61,670 bases of DNA, from contig JAMORK010000042.1 in the NCBI GenBank assembly GCA_027063645.1, forward strand, positions 1 to 61,670, read 5' to 3'. Source of the stretch: Sulfurimonas sp. Its GTDB lineage: Bacteria > Campylobacterota > Campylobacteria > Campylobacterales > Sulfurimonadaceae. Position 1 is the first letter of the stretch. Each line of letters starts with the position of its first letter. Positions 36,782 through 46,266 of the stretch are shown piece by piece. A program made the translations under genes and the position numbers. The notes beneath the pieces are model-generated. The model saw nothing but the letters and a program-made list of their open reading frames with translations. It was not told where the DNA came from and did not search any database.

Positions 36782-37427
36782 TTTCTACCATTTTAATTAG
36801 TTTTTCATATATCGGTAATTTCATCATTATTTCAAGTATTAGGTGATAAATAAAAAACACAAAGACTATGCTACCCAAGGTATCAGAGAACCAATGTGCA
36901 CCAAGAATGACACGTGCTGATATCGATACAATAGCATATATTAATAAAAGCATTATGCATATATTGGAAATCATCCTATTTTTTATCGATGAAAGTACTA
37001 AACGATACATCAATAAGCTAAGACAAAGAGCTAAAACAGAATGCCCAGATGGATAAGAATATCCACTAAGGCCATCAATACCAGACAAAGGACGAGGAAT
37101 TACAAATATATATTTTAATATATAAGCTCCTCCTGCTGCAGAGACAAAGAAAAACAAAGCAAATAGCAACTCTTTCAAATCTTTTCTTTTGTATAGAATT
37201 ACACTTATAAAAGTAAAGATTACAATGGCACTTGAAGTTGAAGAAAATTTTGTAATAAAGGTAAAAAAATCATCAATCTGTGGTGTTTTATACTCTTGAA
37301 TAATTGTAAACACTTCAGAATCAAAAGAGGTAAAAAGTTGTACTTTTACCATAAAACTGAGAGAAACAAAGAGCAATAAAAAAAAGGATACTTCTACTTT
37401 ATTGCTTAAAAAAAGTTGTTTTTTCAC
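36771..37427 (-). CDS. PAP2-family membrane phosphatase, first gene of operon
   Basis: The 218-residue protein has about six helices and all three PAP2 motifs: KYIFVIPRP (KX6RP), YPSGHS and ARVILGAHWFSD (the SRX5HX3D type, with Ala for Ser). Such enzymes dephosphorylate undecaprenyl pyrophosphate or similar lipids. This would recycle the lipid carrier and fits a polysaccharide operon. The start is GTG 37427, with AGGTG 7 nt upstream; it overlaps the TolC-like gene by 11 nt. Confidence 0.8.
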   Translation of the reverse strand: MKKQLFLSNKVEVSFFLLLFVSLSFMVKVQLFTSFDSEVFTIIQEYKTPQIDDFFTFITKFSSTSSAIVIFTFISVILYKRKDLKELLFALFFFVSAAGGAYILKYIFVIPRPLSGIDGLSGYSYPSGHSVLALCLSLLMYRLVLSSIKNRMISNICIMLLLIYAIVSISARVILGAHWFSDTLGSIVFVFFIYHLILEIMMKLPIYEKLIKMVENDK

Positions 37428-37447
37428 TTAACACCTAAGTATATTAT

Positions 37448-37475
37448 TTATAATTATTATTAATAAGAATTATAA
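37448..37475. promoter_or_regulatory. 28-bp AT-rich palindrome upstream of the Pel-like operon
   Basis: The 14-base arms (TTATAATTATTATT and its complement) match at 13 of 14 pairs; the exception is A37456 opposite G37467. It lies in the 79-nt gap before the GTG of the first operon gene and after the 182-residue gene. It resembles AT-rich repressor sites of the Fur type or a terminator stem lacking a T-run. TATAAT-like hexamers overlap it. Confidence 0.5.
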
Positions 37476-37506
37476 CATATAAAAGTGAGATACTAGTGAA
37501 CTTATT

Positions 37507-38055
37507 TTACTTAGATCCGGCGTTCAGGGCTAATCCTGCCATTTTTTGTAGATATTGATTCACATCTTCTTTTGCATCTAGTCTCTTTTGAAGATGTTCT
37601 AAAAAGTACTCTTTCGTTCTATCGTCTGCCATATTAAAAGCATAAAGTACCCATTCAGGATTCAGTGTTACATTTTCTTGATCTTTTTGAAGTGTAAAAG
37701 TTTTATAGAGGTTTACATCACTTTGAGCTAAGAGAGTTAAAGCATCTTGGTAGAATTTTGGTATATCAAACTTTACTAAAGATTTTAATTCATCCTCTGC
37801 TATCTTAGCATCTACATCTTCCATACCATTACGACCTAAGATAAGTACATCACCAAGAACAAGCTGTTCACCTATAAAATAAGGTGTTTTTCCCTCTGAG
37901 AGTGCATTTTCATCTGCATAGATAATATGCTCTTTGAGAGTTAGTAACTCATCGATTAAAATCGAGTTAAAAAATGAGTAGACTGTATTTGCTTGCATCT
38001 GAATCTCTTTAGATTCTACTTTTTTCTCTTGTGCATCAATAGCATAACTTTGCAT
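37507..38055 (-). CDS. unknown protein encoded after moeA
   Basis: The 182-residue, largely helical and acidic protein has no signal peptide or membrane helix. I do not recognise a family. Visible features are a central QLVLGDVLILGRNG strand pair and a C-terminal EYFLEHLQKRLDAKEDVN helix. Its ATG shares one base with the moeA stop, so it belongs to the molybdenum-cofactor operon. A chaperone-like role for a molybdoenzyme is conceivable from its helical nature and context, but is not shown. Confidence 0.5.
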   Translation of the reverse strand: MQSYAIDAQEKKVESKEIQMQANTVYSFFNSILIDELLTLKEHIIYADENALSEGKTPYFIGEQLVLGDVLILGRNGMEDVDAKIAEDELKSLVKFDIPKFYQDALTLLAQSDVNLYKTFTLQKDQENVTLNPEWVLYAFNMADDRTKEYFLEHLQKRLDAKEDVNQYLQKMAGLALNAGSK

Positions 38056-39266
38056 TAAAAATTCTCCAATAATATTACATTCACATAGGTTCCAGCTTCT
38101 AAAAATTTATCATCTTCTCCAGCGACCATAAGGGCTGAGTTGTGAAGCATATTTACCAAAATTGCGGAGCTTCCCACTTTTTTACCCTCAAAATTAACAA
38201 AATACTCACCATCTTCTACCACAACATTACAAGCAGTAAACTCTGTAAAAGGGCTGCGTTTTTTAAAGTCACTTTGAAGTTTTGCTGCAACCATAGTGTA
38301 GGGTTTCTCTTTACCTAACATCTTTGCTATAAGTGGCAGAGCAAACAAAATGCCTGTCACTGTTGAAGAGTAAGCAAATCCTGGAAGTGCCAAAATAAAC
38401 TTCTCCTCACGTTGTGCTACCATGATATGGCGACCCGGCTTGATAGAAACACCCTTGTAAACCACCTTTGCCCCTAAACGCGGAACAATATCTTTGACAA
38501 AGTCATAATCACCAACACTCACACCACCAGTACTTACCAAGATATCTGCACAAGAGAGTGCATTCTCAAAGGTTTGCATGATTGCATCTCTATCATCTGG
38601 AGCAGTACCAAGTTGAATCACCTCTGCACCGGCACTCTCAAAAAGAGCTGCTAGTGTGTAGTTATTTGAGCTGCGAATTTGTGCAGGGTTATCTGCATTT
38701 TCACCTAAATCAAGGATTTCACTTCCTGTTGCAATCACTGCGACACGGGGACGAACAGAAACTTTCACCATCACTTGGTTGAGTCCTGCCATCACACCAA
38801 TCTCAGCAAAAGTGATTTTAGTTCCCTTTTTAATGAGTACATCACCCTCACGATACCCCTCACCAATAGGACGAACAGAAAAACCTTTTGGTACACTCTC
38901 GTTGATGGTGATTTTTCCATCTTCATAAGTTACATTTTCAATCTGTATAAGAGTATCTGCCCCATGAGGCATCATAGAGCCTGTAAAAGTTTTAATACAC
39001 TCTCCACTTTGAATCGTTCGCGTTTCATCATGTCCTGCTGGATTATCACCAAGCACTTTGATCTCACCACTTGCTAAATCTTCATGTTTTACAGCATATC
39101 CATCCATAGAAGCAGTTGGAAACTGAGGATCATTAAACTCCGCTGTGATATCTTCAAAAAGCACTCTACCAAGAGAATCACTTAGAGGAACTCTCTCGTA
39201 TCTATTTGCATTCACTTGAAGAAGATCGAGCATATTTTGACTTGTTTCATAAGCTAAAAGATTCAT
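38055..39266 (-). CDS. moeA: molybdopterin molybdenumtransferase
   Basis: The 403-residue enzyme inserts molybdate into adenylyl-molybdopterin. It shows the MoeA blocks ASMDGYAVKHED near residue 50, IFTGSMMPHGAD-type text (KTFTGSMMPHGADTLIQ), VAVIATGSEIL and STGGVSVGDYDFVKD. The C-terminal domain is complete, so the length is usual. It shares one base with moaE upstream. Confidence 0.93.
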   Translation of the reverse strand: MNLLAYETSQNMLDLLQVNANRYERVPLSDSLGRVLFEDITAEFNDPQFPTASMDGYAVKHEDLASGEIKVLGDNPAGHDETRTIQSGECIKTFTGSMMPHGADTLIQIENVTYEDGKITINESVPKGFSVRPIGEGYREGDVLIKKGTKITFAEIGVMAGLNQVMVKVSVRPRVAVIATGSEILDLGENADNPAQIRSSNNYTLAALFESAGAEVIQLGTAPDDRDAIMQTFENALSCADILVSTGGVSVGDYDFVKDIVPRLGAKVVYKGVSIKPGRHIMVAQREEKFILALPGFAYSSTVTGILFALPLIAKMLGKEKPYTMVAAKLQSDFKKRSPFTEFTACNVVVEDGEYFVNFEGKKVGSSAILVNMLHNSALMVAGEDDKFLEAGTYVNVILLENF

Positions 39267-39712
39267 TAGTTTTCCTTTGCGAGTAGTCCACTACCCTTTA
39301 TTGGTGTTGAGCGATCTGCGGCATAGACTCTTTTGCCATCAAGCAGGTCGTATTTCCAGATAGGTGCAGAAGCTTTAAAGTCCTCTACAAACTCATCTAT
39401 AAACTCTAAGGCGACACGGCGTTTGGGAGAGAATACTGCTGCAATATATGAAGATTCATGAAGCATCACATCACCACGAGAGTGTGCCATCTTGATGATT
39501 GCACCCTTTGCCTTAGCTTTTTCCTGCCAAGCATCAAACCAAGAGTTGAGTATAGGCTCATAGATGTCAAAACTCAGTCCATCTATACCATCTTCGCTTC
39601 TTACCGTTCCAACAAATGGGATATAAGCACCATAATTACTTGTTGCTTCAGCCTCATACCACTCTTTTAAAATCTTTGGCACATCCAAAGAGCCATCATA
39701 TAATTCTAACAA
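39266..39712 (-). CDS. moaE: molybdopterin synthase catalytic subunit
   Basis: The 148-residue protein has the MoaE features GAYIPFVGTVRSED near residue 32, IIKMAHSRGDVMLHES and AVFSPKRRVALEF, plus the catalytic-lysine region PIWKYDLLDG. It adds sulfur from MoaD to precursor Z. It lies 3 nt after moaD, so the two subunits are made together. Confidence 0.92.
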   Translation of the reverse strand: MLELYDGSLDVPKILKEWYEAEATSNYGAYIPFVGTVRSEDGIDGLSFDIYEPILNSWFDAWQEKAKAKGAIIKMAHSRGDVMLHESSYIAAVFSPKRRVALEFIDEFVEDFKASAPIWKYDLLDGKRVYAADRSTPIKGSGLLAKEN

Positions 39713-39715
39713 ACT

Positions 39716-39937
39716 CTAGCCTCCACAAACTGGTGGTAAAAGTGAGATTTTATCTCCATCTTTCAAAGGGGCTTCTAAAGAGCTCACAAGGGTATCATTA
39801 ACAGCTACAGCACAGTTTTTCAACCATTCACTCAGCTCTGCATCCTCTTGTAAAACTGCTGCAAGTTCATTGAGATTTTGTATCTCCAACTCTAAGCTTG
39901 GCTTTTGTATAGGTCCTAAAAATTCGACTCTAACCAT
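39716..39937 (-). CDS. moaD: molybdopterin synthase sulfur-carrier subunit
   Basis: The 73-residue ubiquitin-like protein ends in PPVCGG, whose terminal Gly-Gly becomes the thiocarboxylate. DGDKISLLPPV is the usual MoaD lead-in. I start it at ATG 39937 because AAGGGG lies upstream and the protein then has normal MoaD length. A longer open frame exists upstream but is not needed. Confidence 0.9.
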   Translation of the reverse strand: MVRVEFLGPIQKPSLELEIQNLNELAAVLQEDAELSEWLKNCAVAVNDTLVSSLEAPLKDGDKISLLPPVCGG

Positions 39938-40003
39938 CTCTACCCCTTGTAAAATATTGGATGAATTATATCTAAGATAAGTTAAGTAATGTATAATCTC
40001 ACT

Positions 40004-40654
40004 ATGATTTTTGGAAAAATAGAATATCTCAACCTCCTCCCTTTTCATGTATTTATGAAACGCCACCTCCAACACTCCTCTGCTAAGATGGCAATGGAGT
40101 ATAAACGTAGCGTTCCTGCAAAGATAAACAAGGCTTTTCACTCTCGTAGTGTTGATGCTGCATTTATCTCAAGCATTAGTGCGAAAAACACCCCTCATGT
40201 AGGACTGGGCATCATTGCAAAAAAAGAGGTACAGAGTGTTTTGGTCATTCCATCACAAACCAATACAAAAGACAAAGAATCTGCATCATCAAATGTTCTA
40301 GTAGAAATTTTAGGGCTTCAAGGTGAGGTACTTATAGGTGATAAAGCACTTCGATATGCCTTAGAAAATGATGACTATATAGATCTAGCAAAAGAGTGGT
40401 ATCAACGATATAAACTCCCCTTTGTTTTTGCACTTTTATGTTTTCACAAAGATAAAAAGCATTATAAACATATAGAGAAAAAGTTTTTAAAAAGAACCAT
40501 TAAAATTCCCCAATACATATTAAAAACAGCTTCTCTTAGAACTGATGTAAGCCCAAAAGAGATACTCAAATACCTTCAGCTTATCTCTTACGATTTAGAT
40601 ACTAAGGCTCAAAAAGGTTTAAAAAAATTTTATAAAGAAGCCTCTAAGTTATGA
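40004..40654 (+). CDS. mqnA: chorismate dehydratase of the futalosine menaquinone pathway
   Basis: The 216-residue protein begins MIFGKIEYLNLLPFHVF, the usual MqnA opening, and has VPAKINKAFHSRSVDAAFISSIS and PYILKTASLR-type text near the end. MqnA makes 3-enolpyruvylbenzoate from chorismate, the first step of menaquinone synthesis in this phylum. The start at 40004 is preferred on homology; an in-frame ATG at 39989 adds five residues. It is divergent from moaD and overlaps the next gene by 4 nt. Confidence 0.85.
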   Translation: MIFGKIEYLNLLPFHVFMKRHLQHSSAKMAMEYKRSVPAKINKAFHSRSVDAAFISSISAKNTPHVGLGIIAKKEVQSVLVIPSQTNTKDKESASSNVLVEILGLQGEVLIGDKALRYALENDDYIDLAKEWYQRYKLPFVFALLCFHKDKKHYKHIEKKFLKRTIKIPQYILKTASLRTDVSPKEILKYLQLISYDLDTKAQKGLKKFYKEASKL

Positions 40655-41193
40655 GACATATTTTCATACTGTTACTCCTCCTTGGAGCACTATTTGCAAA
40701 GGAAGCCACAATGAACCTATACGATTTTACAGTGGAAGATATCGATGGTAATAAAGTTTCACTCTCTCGATACAAAGGGGATGTACTTCTCATTGTCAAT
40801 GTCGCAAGTGAATGTGGTTTTACACCTCAGTATGAGGGTTTGGAAAAACTCTACGAGGAGTTTAAAGAGCAAGGTTTTATGGTACTAGGTTTTCCATCAA
40901 ACCAATTTCTCTCTCAAGAACCAGGAACAAACAAAGAGATTAAGTTCTTTTGTCAAGGCACTTATGATGTTCATTTTGATATGTTTGCCAAGATCGATGT
41001 CAATGGAGATAACACAGCTCCACTCTACAACTATCTCAAAACAATGCAGGGTGGTTTTTTAGGATTTGATGCTATCAAATGGAACTTTACAAAATTTCTT
41101 GTAGATAGAGAGGGAAATGTTGTGAAACGCTATGGACCTTCAACTAAACCTGAAGATATAAAAGCTGACATTGTTAAGCTCTTAGAGCAATGA
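40651..41193 (+). CDS. glutathione peroxidase-like protein, exported
   Basis: The 180-residue protein has a signal peptide (residues 1-16) and the GPx core NVASECGFTPQ with catalytic Cys55. The GFPSNQF motif and the WNFTKFLVD motif (catalytic Gln and Trp sites) are also present. Bacterial members usually use thioredoxin rather than glutathione and detoxify peroxides, here probably in the periplasm. An internal ATG (Met21) could also give a cytoplasmic form. It overlaps both neighbours by 4 nt. Confidence 0.88.
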   Translation: MRHIFILLLLLGALFAKEATMNLYDFTVEDIDGNKVSLSRYKGDVLLIVNVASECGFTPQYEGLEKLYEEFKEQGFMVLGFPSNQFLSQEPGTNKEIKFFCQGTYDVHFDMFAKIDVNGDNTAPLYNYLKTMQGGFLGFDAIKWNFTKFLVDREGNVVKRYGPSTKPEDIKADIVKLLEQ

Positions 41194-41699
41194 AACTCAA
41201 ATACCTCCAGCACTATCCACCAAATACCCAAGAGCAGGTAAGAAAACTTATAGAAGCTAATAAGCTCACCTCCTACCTACTCTCAAAATACCCATCAGCA
41301 CACTCTATTGCCAACGATAAAAAACTTTTTCACTACACACAAAATATAAAAAATAGTTTTATGAAAAAGTCAGCACCCCTGAGTAAAACACTTTACGATG
41401 GAAAAATCAATGTGATCCATAATGCTCTTGGCACTCATCATTTTATCTCCCGTGTTCAAGGCTCAAAGCTCAAGGCAAAAAATGAGATTAAAATTGCATC
41501 GATGTTTAAAAATGTACCAGAAGATTTTTTAGAGATGATAGTGGTGCATGAACTAGCCCACTTTAAAGAAAAAGAGCATAACAAAGCATTTTATAAACTA
41601 TGTGAGTATATGCAGAACACCTACCATCAAGTGGAATTTGATCTGCGTTTATACCTAACCCACATCGAGATGAGTGGGAAGATACAAGAGTGGCACTAG
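41190..41699 (+). CDS. YgjP-like zinc metallopeptidase (DUF45)
   Basis: The 169-residue protein has an HExxH site with a third ligand (H120, H124 and H130 in VVHELAHFKEKEHNKAF), as in YgjP/WLM-type minigluzincins. The substrate is unknown. It is the third gene of the mqnA-gpx unit and overlaps the peroxidase gene by 4 nt. It ends 2 nt before the convergent malic enzyme gene; a small AGAGT/ACTCT stem lies at the junction. Confidence 0.75.
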   Translation: MKLKYLQHYPPNTQEQVRKLIEANKLTSYLLSKYPSAHSIANDKKLFHYTQNIKNSFMKKSAPLSKTLYDGKINVIHNALGTHHFISRVQGSKLKAKNEIKIASMFKNVPEDFLEMIVVHELAHFKEKEHNKAFYKLCEYMQNTYHQVEFDLRLYLTHIEMSGKIQEWH

Positions 41700-41701
41700 A
41701 G

Positions 41702-42967
41702 TTATTTTACTCTTTTGGCTAGCTCTACTTTGTATGTTTCAAGGTTAAAATCTTTCATAGAAGAGCTACCACTCTCAACTGCTGCTGCTGCAACTGCTGA
41801 TGAGATTTCAACTACAAGGCGTTTATCAAAAGGTGATGGGATGATATACTCAGCACCATACTTTAACTCTCTTCCATAAATTTCGTTTAGATAACTTGGA
41901 ATCTCTTTTTTTGCTAAATCTGCTAAGGCACGAGCTGCTGCTATCTTCATCTCTATATTGATTTTCTTCGCTCTTACATCCATTGCACCTCTAAAGATAA
42001 AAGGGAACCCTAGAACATTGTTAACTTGATTTGGAAAGTCACTTCTTCCTGTTGCTACGATTGCATCAGGACGAGCCTTTCTTGTCTCTTCAGGCATAAT
42101 CTCTGGAGTTGGATTTGCTAAGGTAAAGATGATTGGGTGCTCACACATTAGTTTTACATCATCTACATCAAAAGAGCCAGGACTAGAAAGACCTACAATT
42201 ACATCTGCTCCGGTAAAGATTTTTTCACGCTCAAGATAAGTATCACAAGCAAACTCATGTTTGTAAACATTCAGATCACTTCTCCCCTTATGGATGAGCC
42301 CTTTAGAATCAAGCATTAAGATATTTTTTACACCAATATGACGATAAAGTCTTGCACATGAGATCGCTGCAGCACCAGCACCTACAACAACAATCTTGAT
42401 ATCTTCAATCTCTTTATTTGTCATCTCACAAGCATTCAATATAGCCGCAGTAGAGATAACAGCTGTACCGTGTTGATCATCATGCATCACTGGAATATCT
42501 AACTCTTCAACAAGGCGTTTTTCTATCTCAAAACACTCTGGTGCCTTAATATCTTCAAGGTTAATTCCACCAAAAGTTGGAGCAATTGCTGCAACTACAG
42601 AACAAAATCTATCTACACTCTCCGTATCTACCTCTATGTCAAAACTATCAAGTCCAGAAAAAGATTTAAACAAAACACCTTTTCCTTCCATCACAGGCTT
42701 TGAAGCAAGTGCCCCAATATTTCCAAGACCAAGAACAGCTGTACCGTTGCTAATCACCGCTACAAGATTACTTTTTGCTGTATATTTGTAAGCATTGTCA
42801 GGATTTTTTTCAATCTCTAAACATGGCACTGCAACACCTGGAGTATATGCCATACTCAAATCTTTTTGAGTTGCTACAGGTTTTGTTACCTCTACAGAGA
42901 TTTTACCAGGTTGTGGAAACTGGTGATAATCGAGTGCTTCTTTATCTGTGACTGCTTTTTTTGACAT
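41702..42967 (-). CDS. NAD(P)-dependent malic enzyme
   Basis: The 421-residue enzyme oxidatively decarboxylates malate to pyruvate. It has YTPGVAVPCLEIEKNP, GNIGALASKPVMEGKGVLFK (with the catalytic Lys region), the metal-binding HDDQHGTA and the nucleotide-binding VVGAGAAAISCARL. The size matches the short bacterial form without the phosphotransacetylase-like extension. It stands alone, with 49 nt before the next upstream gene on its strand. Confidence 0.92.
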   Translation of the reverse strand: MSKKAVTDKEALDYHQFPQPGKISVEVTKPVATQKDLSMAYTPGVAVPCLEIEKNPDNAYKYTAKSNLVAVISNGTAVLGLGNIGALASKPVMEGKGVLFKSFSGLDSFDIEVDTESVDRFCSVVAAIAPTFGGINLEDIKAPECFEIEKRLVEELDIPVMHDDQHGTAVISTAAILNACEMTNKEIEDIKIVVVGAGAAAISCARLYRHIGVKNILMLDSKGLIHKGRSDLNVYKHEFACDTYLEREKIFTGADVIVGLSSPGSFDVDDVKLMCEHPIIFTLANPTPEIMPEETRKARPDAIVATGRSDFPNQVNNVLGFPFIFRGAMDVRAKKINIEMKIAAARALADLAKKEIPSYLNEIYGRELKYGAEYIIPSPFDKRLVVEISSAVAAAAVESGSSSMKDFNLETYKVELAKRVK

Positions 42968-43016
42968 AATGAGATCCTAAAATATTTTTGAAATTGTATC
43001 TAAAAGAGGGTAATAA

Positions 43017-44288
43017 TTAGATTTTACTTAAAAAGAGCACTGTATTGCCCTTCACATTATAGTAGATACCCATAGAGTTTTTACGTGAAACAAAAACGCC
43101 ACGACCATTAAAGGCTTGAGAATTTCTAAAGATTTCGCTAAGAAGTTGAGTATCAAAACCTTCACCCTCATCTGTGATCTTTGTTACTATGTAAGTAGAG
43201 CAACTATGAGTCACTTTATCAAGTGTCACTGTAATTTTTTTACTATTACCTTGCTCTTTTTGTAGTAAAGTATCTATGTAAGTATCTTCTTCTATAAGTT
43301 GATGTTTAGTAAAAGCATCTATACCTAAGTTTCCATGCTCATAAGCATTCATGTAAAGTTCTGTAAAAACAACACCTGCTTGATATGTTTTTTTTGCATC
43401 ATCACTTAAAGTATTCCATACATTACTATACCACTCATTTGCATTCTCCACCTCCTGCAATGAAGTGCTAAACTCTTTTTTAGTGATACACGAGTCTCTA
43501 TCAAAATCAAGTCTATTAATAAAAGTAAGGGTAAAGTCATCCTCTTGGTCTGACATTTTTTGGTACATTTTATCTATAAACTCACGTTTTGTAAAGGAGT
43601 TTTTGAAATCTTCTTCTATAAAATCCGCATAGGGTATACCATCACAGATTGTCGTATTTTCCACTATACCATCACTATAAAACAAAAATTTTTCTATATT
43701 TTTTATCTCATGACTCGAGACTTTAAAATCATCTTGGTATTTTGACATTGGAGGGTTATTTGATCGTATGCGAATCACCTCACCCTCTTTTGTTTGCATC
43801 AGCACAGGCGGCATAGAAAACTTCGCATAGTTTATAGTATTGTTTTCTCTATCTATCACTATGTAGTCTATAGAGAGGGCTTCCTCTTCTAGAAGTATTT
43901 TTTTGATGTACTGGAGGGTTTCATGGACAAGCAGATAAAGATCAAAATGATCATGTTGTATCATCTTATCAATGATATGATTAGTAAATGAGGTCATCAG
44001 CATAGAGGTTAAAGAGGCTGAAAGCCCCTTTCCCATCCCATCAACAACAAGATAAAAAGTTCTAAACCCATCAATCTTTCTCGATGTATAAGCATCACCG
44101 CTTAGGGTATCAAGAGGATGGTAAAGAAAATCTATAAGTAAAAAGCTATCTACATCACCATCCATCTGGTAATAAAAATCATTTCTCAATATATTTAGCT
44201 CTTTAGCAAAACCTAATTGTTCTTGATAAGAGTTATATTGTTCTTTTTTTTTGAGTTCTACAAGCTTTTTATTATCTGCAATTTCCAT
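43017..44288 (-). CDS. SpoIIE-type PP2C phosphatase with HATPase domain
   Basis: The 423-residue protein joins a PP2C/SpoIIE phosphatase domain (about 45-255; LSGDAYTSRKI, VVDGMGKGLSASLTS, FLFYSDGIVENT) to a C-terminal anti-sigma-like HATPase domain (about 290-423; ELYMNAYEHGNLG, ITDEGEGFD). It would dephosphorylate a STAS protein and could phosphorylate it through the kinase domain. It overlaps the chemoreceptor-like gene by one base. A STAS gene lies two positions upstream, which completes a partner-switching set. Confidence 0.85.
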   Translation of the reverse strand: MEIADNKKLVELKKKEQYNSYQEQLGFAKELNILRNDFYYQMDGDVDSFLLIDFLYHPLDTLSGDAYTSRKIDGFRTFYLVVDGMGKGLSASLTSMLMTSFTNHIIDKMIQHDHFDLYLLVHETLQYIKKILLEEEALSIDYIVIDRENNTINYAKFSMPPVLMQTKEGEVIRIRSNNPPMSKYQDDFKVSSHEIKNIEKFLFYSDGIVENTTICDGIPYADFIEEDFKNSFTKREFIDKMYQKMSDQEDDFTLTFINRLDFDRDSCITKKEFSTSLQEVENANEWYSNVWNTLSDDAKKTYQAGVVFTELYMNAYEHGNLGIDAFTKHQLIEEDTYIDTLLQKEQGNSKKITVTLDKVTHSCSTYIVTKITDEGEGFDTQLLSEIFRNSQAFNGRGVFVSRKNSMGIYYNVKGNTVLFLSKI

Positions 44289-46264
44289 TATATTTTAAAC
44301 TTACTCAACTCTTCTTGAAGTTTAGTAGCATCATCTCGAAGTGTATCTACCGAACTTTCAACATTCACTCTAAGATTTCCATTTTCAGTTGATATCTCAA
44401 CAATCTCATCCATAATTTCCATAAGATTTTTTGTTTTAGAAGCGATATATGTACTTTGATGCATCATATCTATTGATTTCTCTTTTGTTACAAGGAGGGT
44501 GTCTTTTGTTTCAGTAGATGATGATATAAGCTCTTGTGCCGATGTTGCAATACCATGCATATTTGATGATGATTGGTGTGTTTCTTCAGCAATCTCTACA
44601 ACATTTTGAGTAATTAGATTTACATTTGCACTAATCTCACTTAAAGATTTTTGTGTACGTTCTGCAAGTTTACGAACCTCATCAGCAACAACAGCAAAAC
44701 CACGTCCATGTTCACCTGCACGAGCAGCTTCAATAGCAGCATTTAGTGCAAGTAAATTTGTTTGATCTGCAATATCAGAGATGATACCTAAAACATCTTT
44801 AATATTTTTAGCTTGCTCTGTTAAAGAAGCTACTTTTTCTACAAGATCCTCTTGTTGCTCACTACCTTTTTCAATAGAAACCACAACATCATTTAATTTT
44901 TCTATAAAACCATCAAGCACATTAAATGTCAAGTCTAAATCTTCTGTTACTGTAATAGAAGATTCTTCCACTGTATCTAATTTTGTTCCTATATCTGATA
45001 CAAGTGTATTAACATCAACAATTTTAAGCTCTTCTTTTTTCGTATTGTTTGCGAGTGTATCAACAACATCACTTAGTTTTATACTCTCCTGTGTTGTTCT
45101 TTTTGCGACATCTTGTGTATTGTATACACTCTCTTTAAAAGAGACAATCATCACATGTAGTGCTTGAGATATCTGAGAAATTTCATCTTTTCCCTCTACA
45201 ACAACACTACATGTCAAGTCTAAATTATTAGAAACACATTGGATTTTTTCTAAAGAACTAGTCACACTTTTATTGACACCCTTACTGATAAAAAAGATAA
45301 CAATGAAAATACCTAGTGCGAAAGTGATATATCCAAAAAGAGTGATCATTGTTCTCATTTTAGATTCAGCTTCTACTCGTGACAAAAGTCTGTCGTTATA
45401 CTTTGCCAGTTCATCATCTACACTTTTTAAAAGATTGATCTTTTTAGTGATTGTTTGAAACCATACTACACTATCTATACCAAAATCACCAGTGATCGCT
45501 TTGGCTTTAGCGATATCTCTCATCTTGTTTACTTCTTCTACTATTGGAGAGTTCATAGTGTTCGTATAGAGAGCTTTTGACTCATCAGTAGCCATAGCTA
45601 AAAAAGAATCCATATAAGCATTTTGCTCAGCAATCAATGTTATAAATTTAGCGAACATCCCCTTGCCAAACTTATCTGCACTAAATGTTGCACTGAGTAC
45701 TGCTCGCTCTATCCCCGCTCTCTCTTTAGATTTTAAAAAATTTGTGTAAGAATCAAGTGCTTTTACAAGCTCCTGAGTATCTGCAAGTTTTGCTGTTAAA
45801 GAGACAATATCTAAGATCTCTTTGTTCATCTTGGTATAGTAAGAGACTTCATCTTTCACACTTATGCTTAAAGAATCAACCTTTGCTCGTATTTGCTCAA
45901 TTTTTCCCATATAGTCTTCAAAAGCTTGTATCTTGTTTCTAAATTCTTGTGAAAATTGTGAAAGATCTAAAGTATCTAAATAGATCAAAAGTTCTTTGTT
46001 CTTTTGTGTAGTTAACAAACGCTGCTTTGGTAATATAGTAACAAATTTTGTCCCCTTAGAACCAAGAAAACCTGCACTTGCACCACGTTCTTTTTGTGTC
46101 TCATGAATTAATAAACTCAATTTTTGCGATAATGTATTTAACTCTTTTGCTTGAGTGATCTTTGTTTTTTGCTCAATCGCATTAGCTATAGTTAAGCCAA
46201 CAATAATAAAAGCGAAAGACAACACCATCGCTATAATAAGATTTAATTTGTTCTTTATACTCAT
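44288..46264 (-). CDS. NIT-domain methyl-accepting chemotaxis protein
   Basis: The 658-residue receptor has two transmembrane helices (about 9-27 and 305-325) enclosing a periplasmic NIT sensor ([20 protein letters not shown] near residue 50). Such sensors are associated with nitrate/nitrite. A HAMP linker follows, and then the signalling tip with [21 protein letters not shown]. It lies 2 nt after the STAS gene and overlaps the phosphatase by one base. A receptor embedded between STAS and SpoIIE genes suggests it may signal to them rather than only to CheA. Confidence 0.88.
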   Translation of the reverse strand: MSIKNKLNLIIAMVLSFAFIIVGLTIANAIEQKTKITQAKELNTLSQKLSLLIHETQKERGASAGFLGSKGTKFVTILPKQRLLTTQKNKELLIYLDTLDLSQFSQEFRNKIQAFEDYMGKIEQIRAKVDSLSISVKDEVSYYTKMNKEILDIVSLTAKLADTQELVKALDSYTNFLKSKERAGIERAVLSATFSADKFGKGMFAKFITLIAEQNAYMDSFLAMATDESKALYTNTMNSPIVEEVNKMRDIAKAKAITGDFGIDSVVWFQTITKKINLLKSVDDELAKYNDRLLSRVEAESKMRTMITLFGYITFALGIFIVIFFISKGVNKSVTSSLEKIQCVSNNLDLTCSVVVEGKDEISQISQALHVMIVSFKESVYNTQDVAKRTTQESIKLSDVVDTLANNTKKEELKIVDVNTLVSDIGTKLDTVEESSITVTEDLDLTFNVLDGFIEKLNDVVVSIEKGSEQQEDLVEKVASLTEQAKNIKDVLGIISDIADQTNLLALNAAIEAARAGEHGRGFAVVADEVRKLAERTQKSLSEISANVNLITQNVVEIAEETHQSSSNMHGIATSAQELISSSTETKDTLLVTKEKSIDMMHQSTYIASKTKNLMEIMDEIVEISTENGNLRVNVESSVDTLRDDATKLQEELSKFKI

Positions 46265-46266
46265 TT

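Noticed and set aside
22114-37427. A GGDEF (PelD-type) domain or TPR-type PelB in the operon
   Set aside because: No GGDEF-like or repeated TPR pattern was visible in any product; sequence reading alone could miss distant forms.
39938-40003. Molybdenum-cofactor riboswitch before moaD-moaE-moeA
   Set aside because: There are only about 50-65 nt between moaD and mqnA, too short for that structure, and no such core is seen.
39938-40141. N-terminal extension of moaD upstream of 39937
   Set aside because: The added text is not MoaD-like and overlaps the start of the divergent mqnA gene; a good ribosome binding site lies before 39937.
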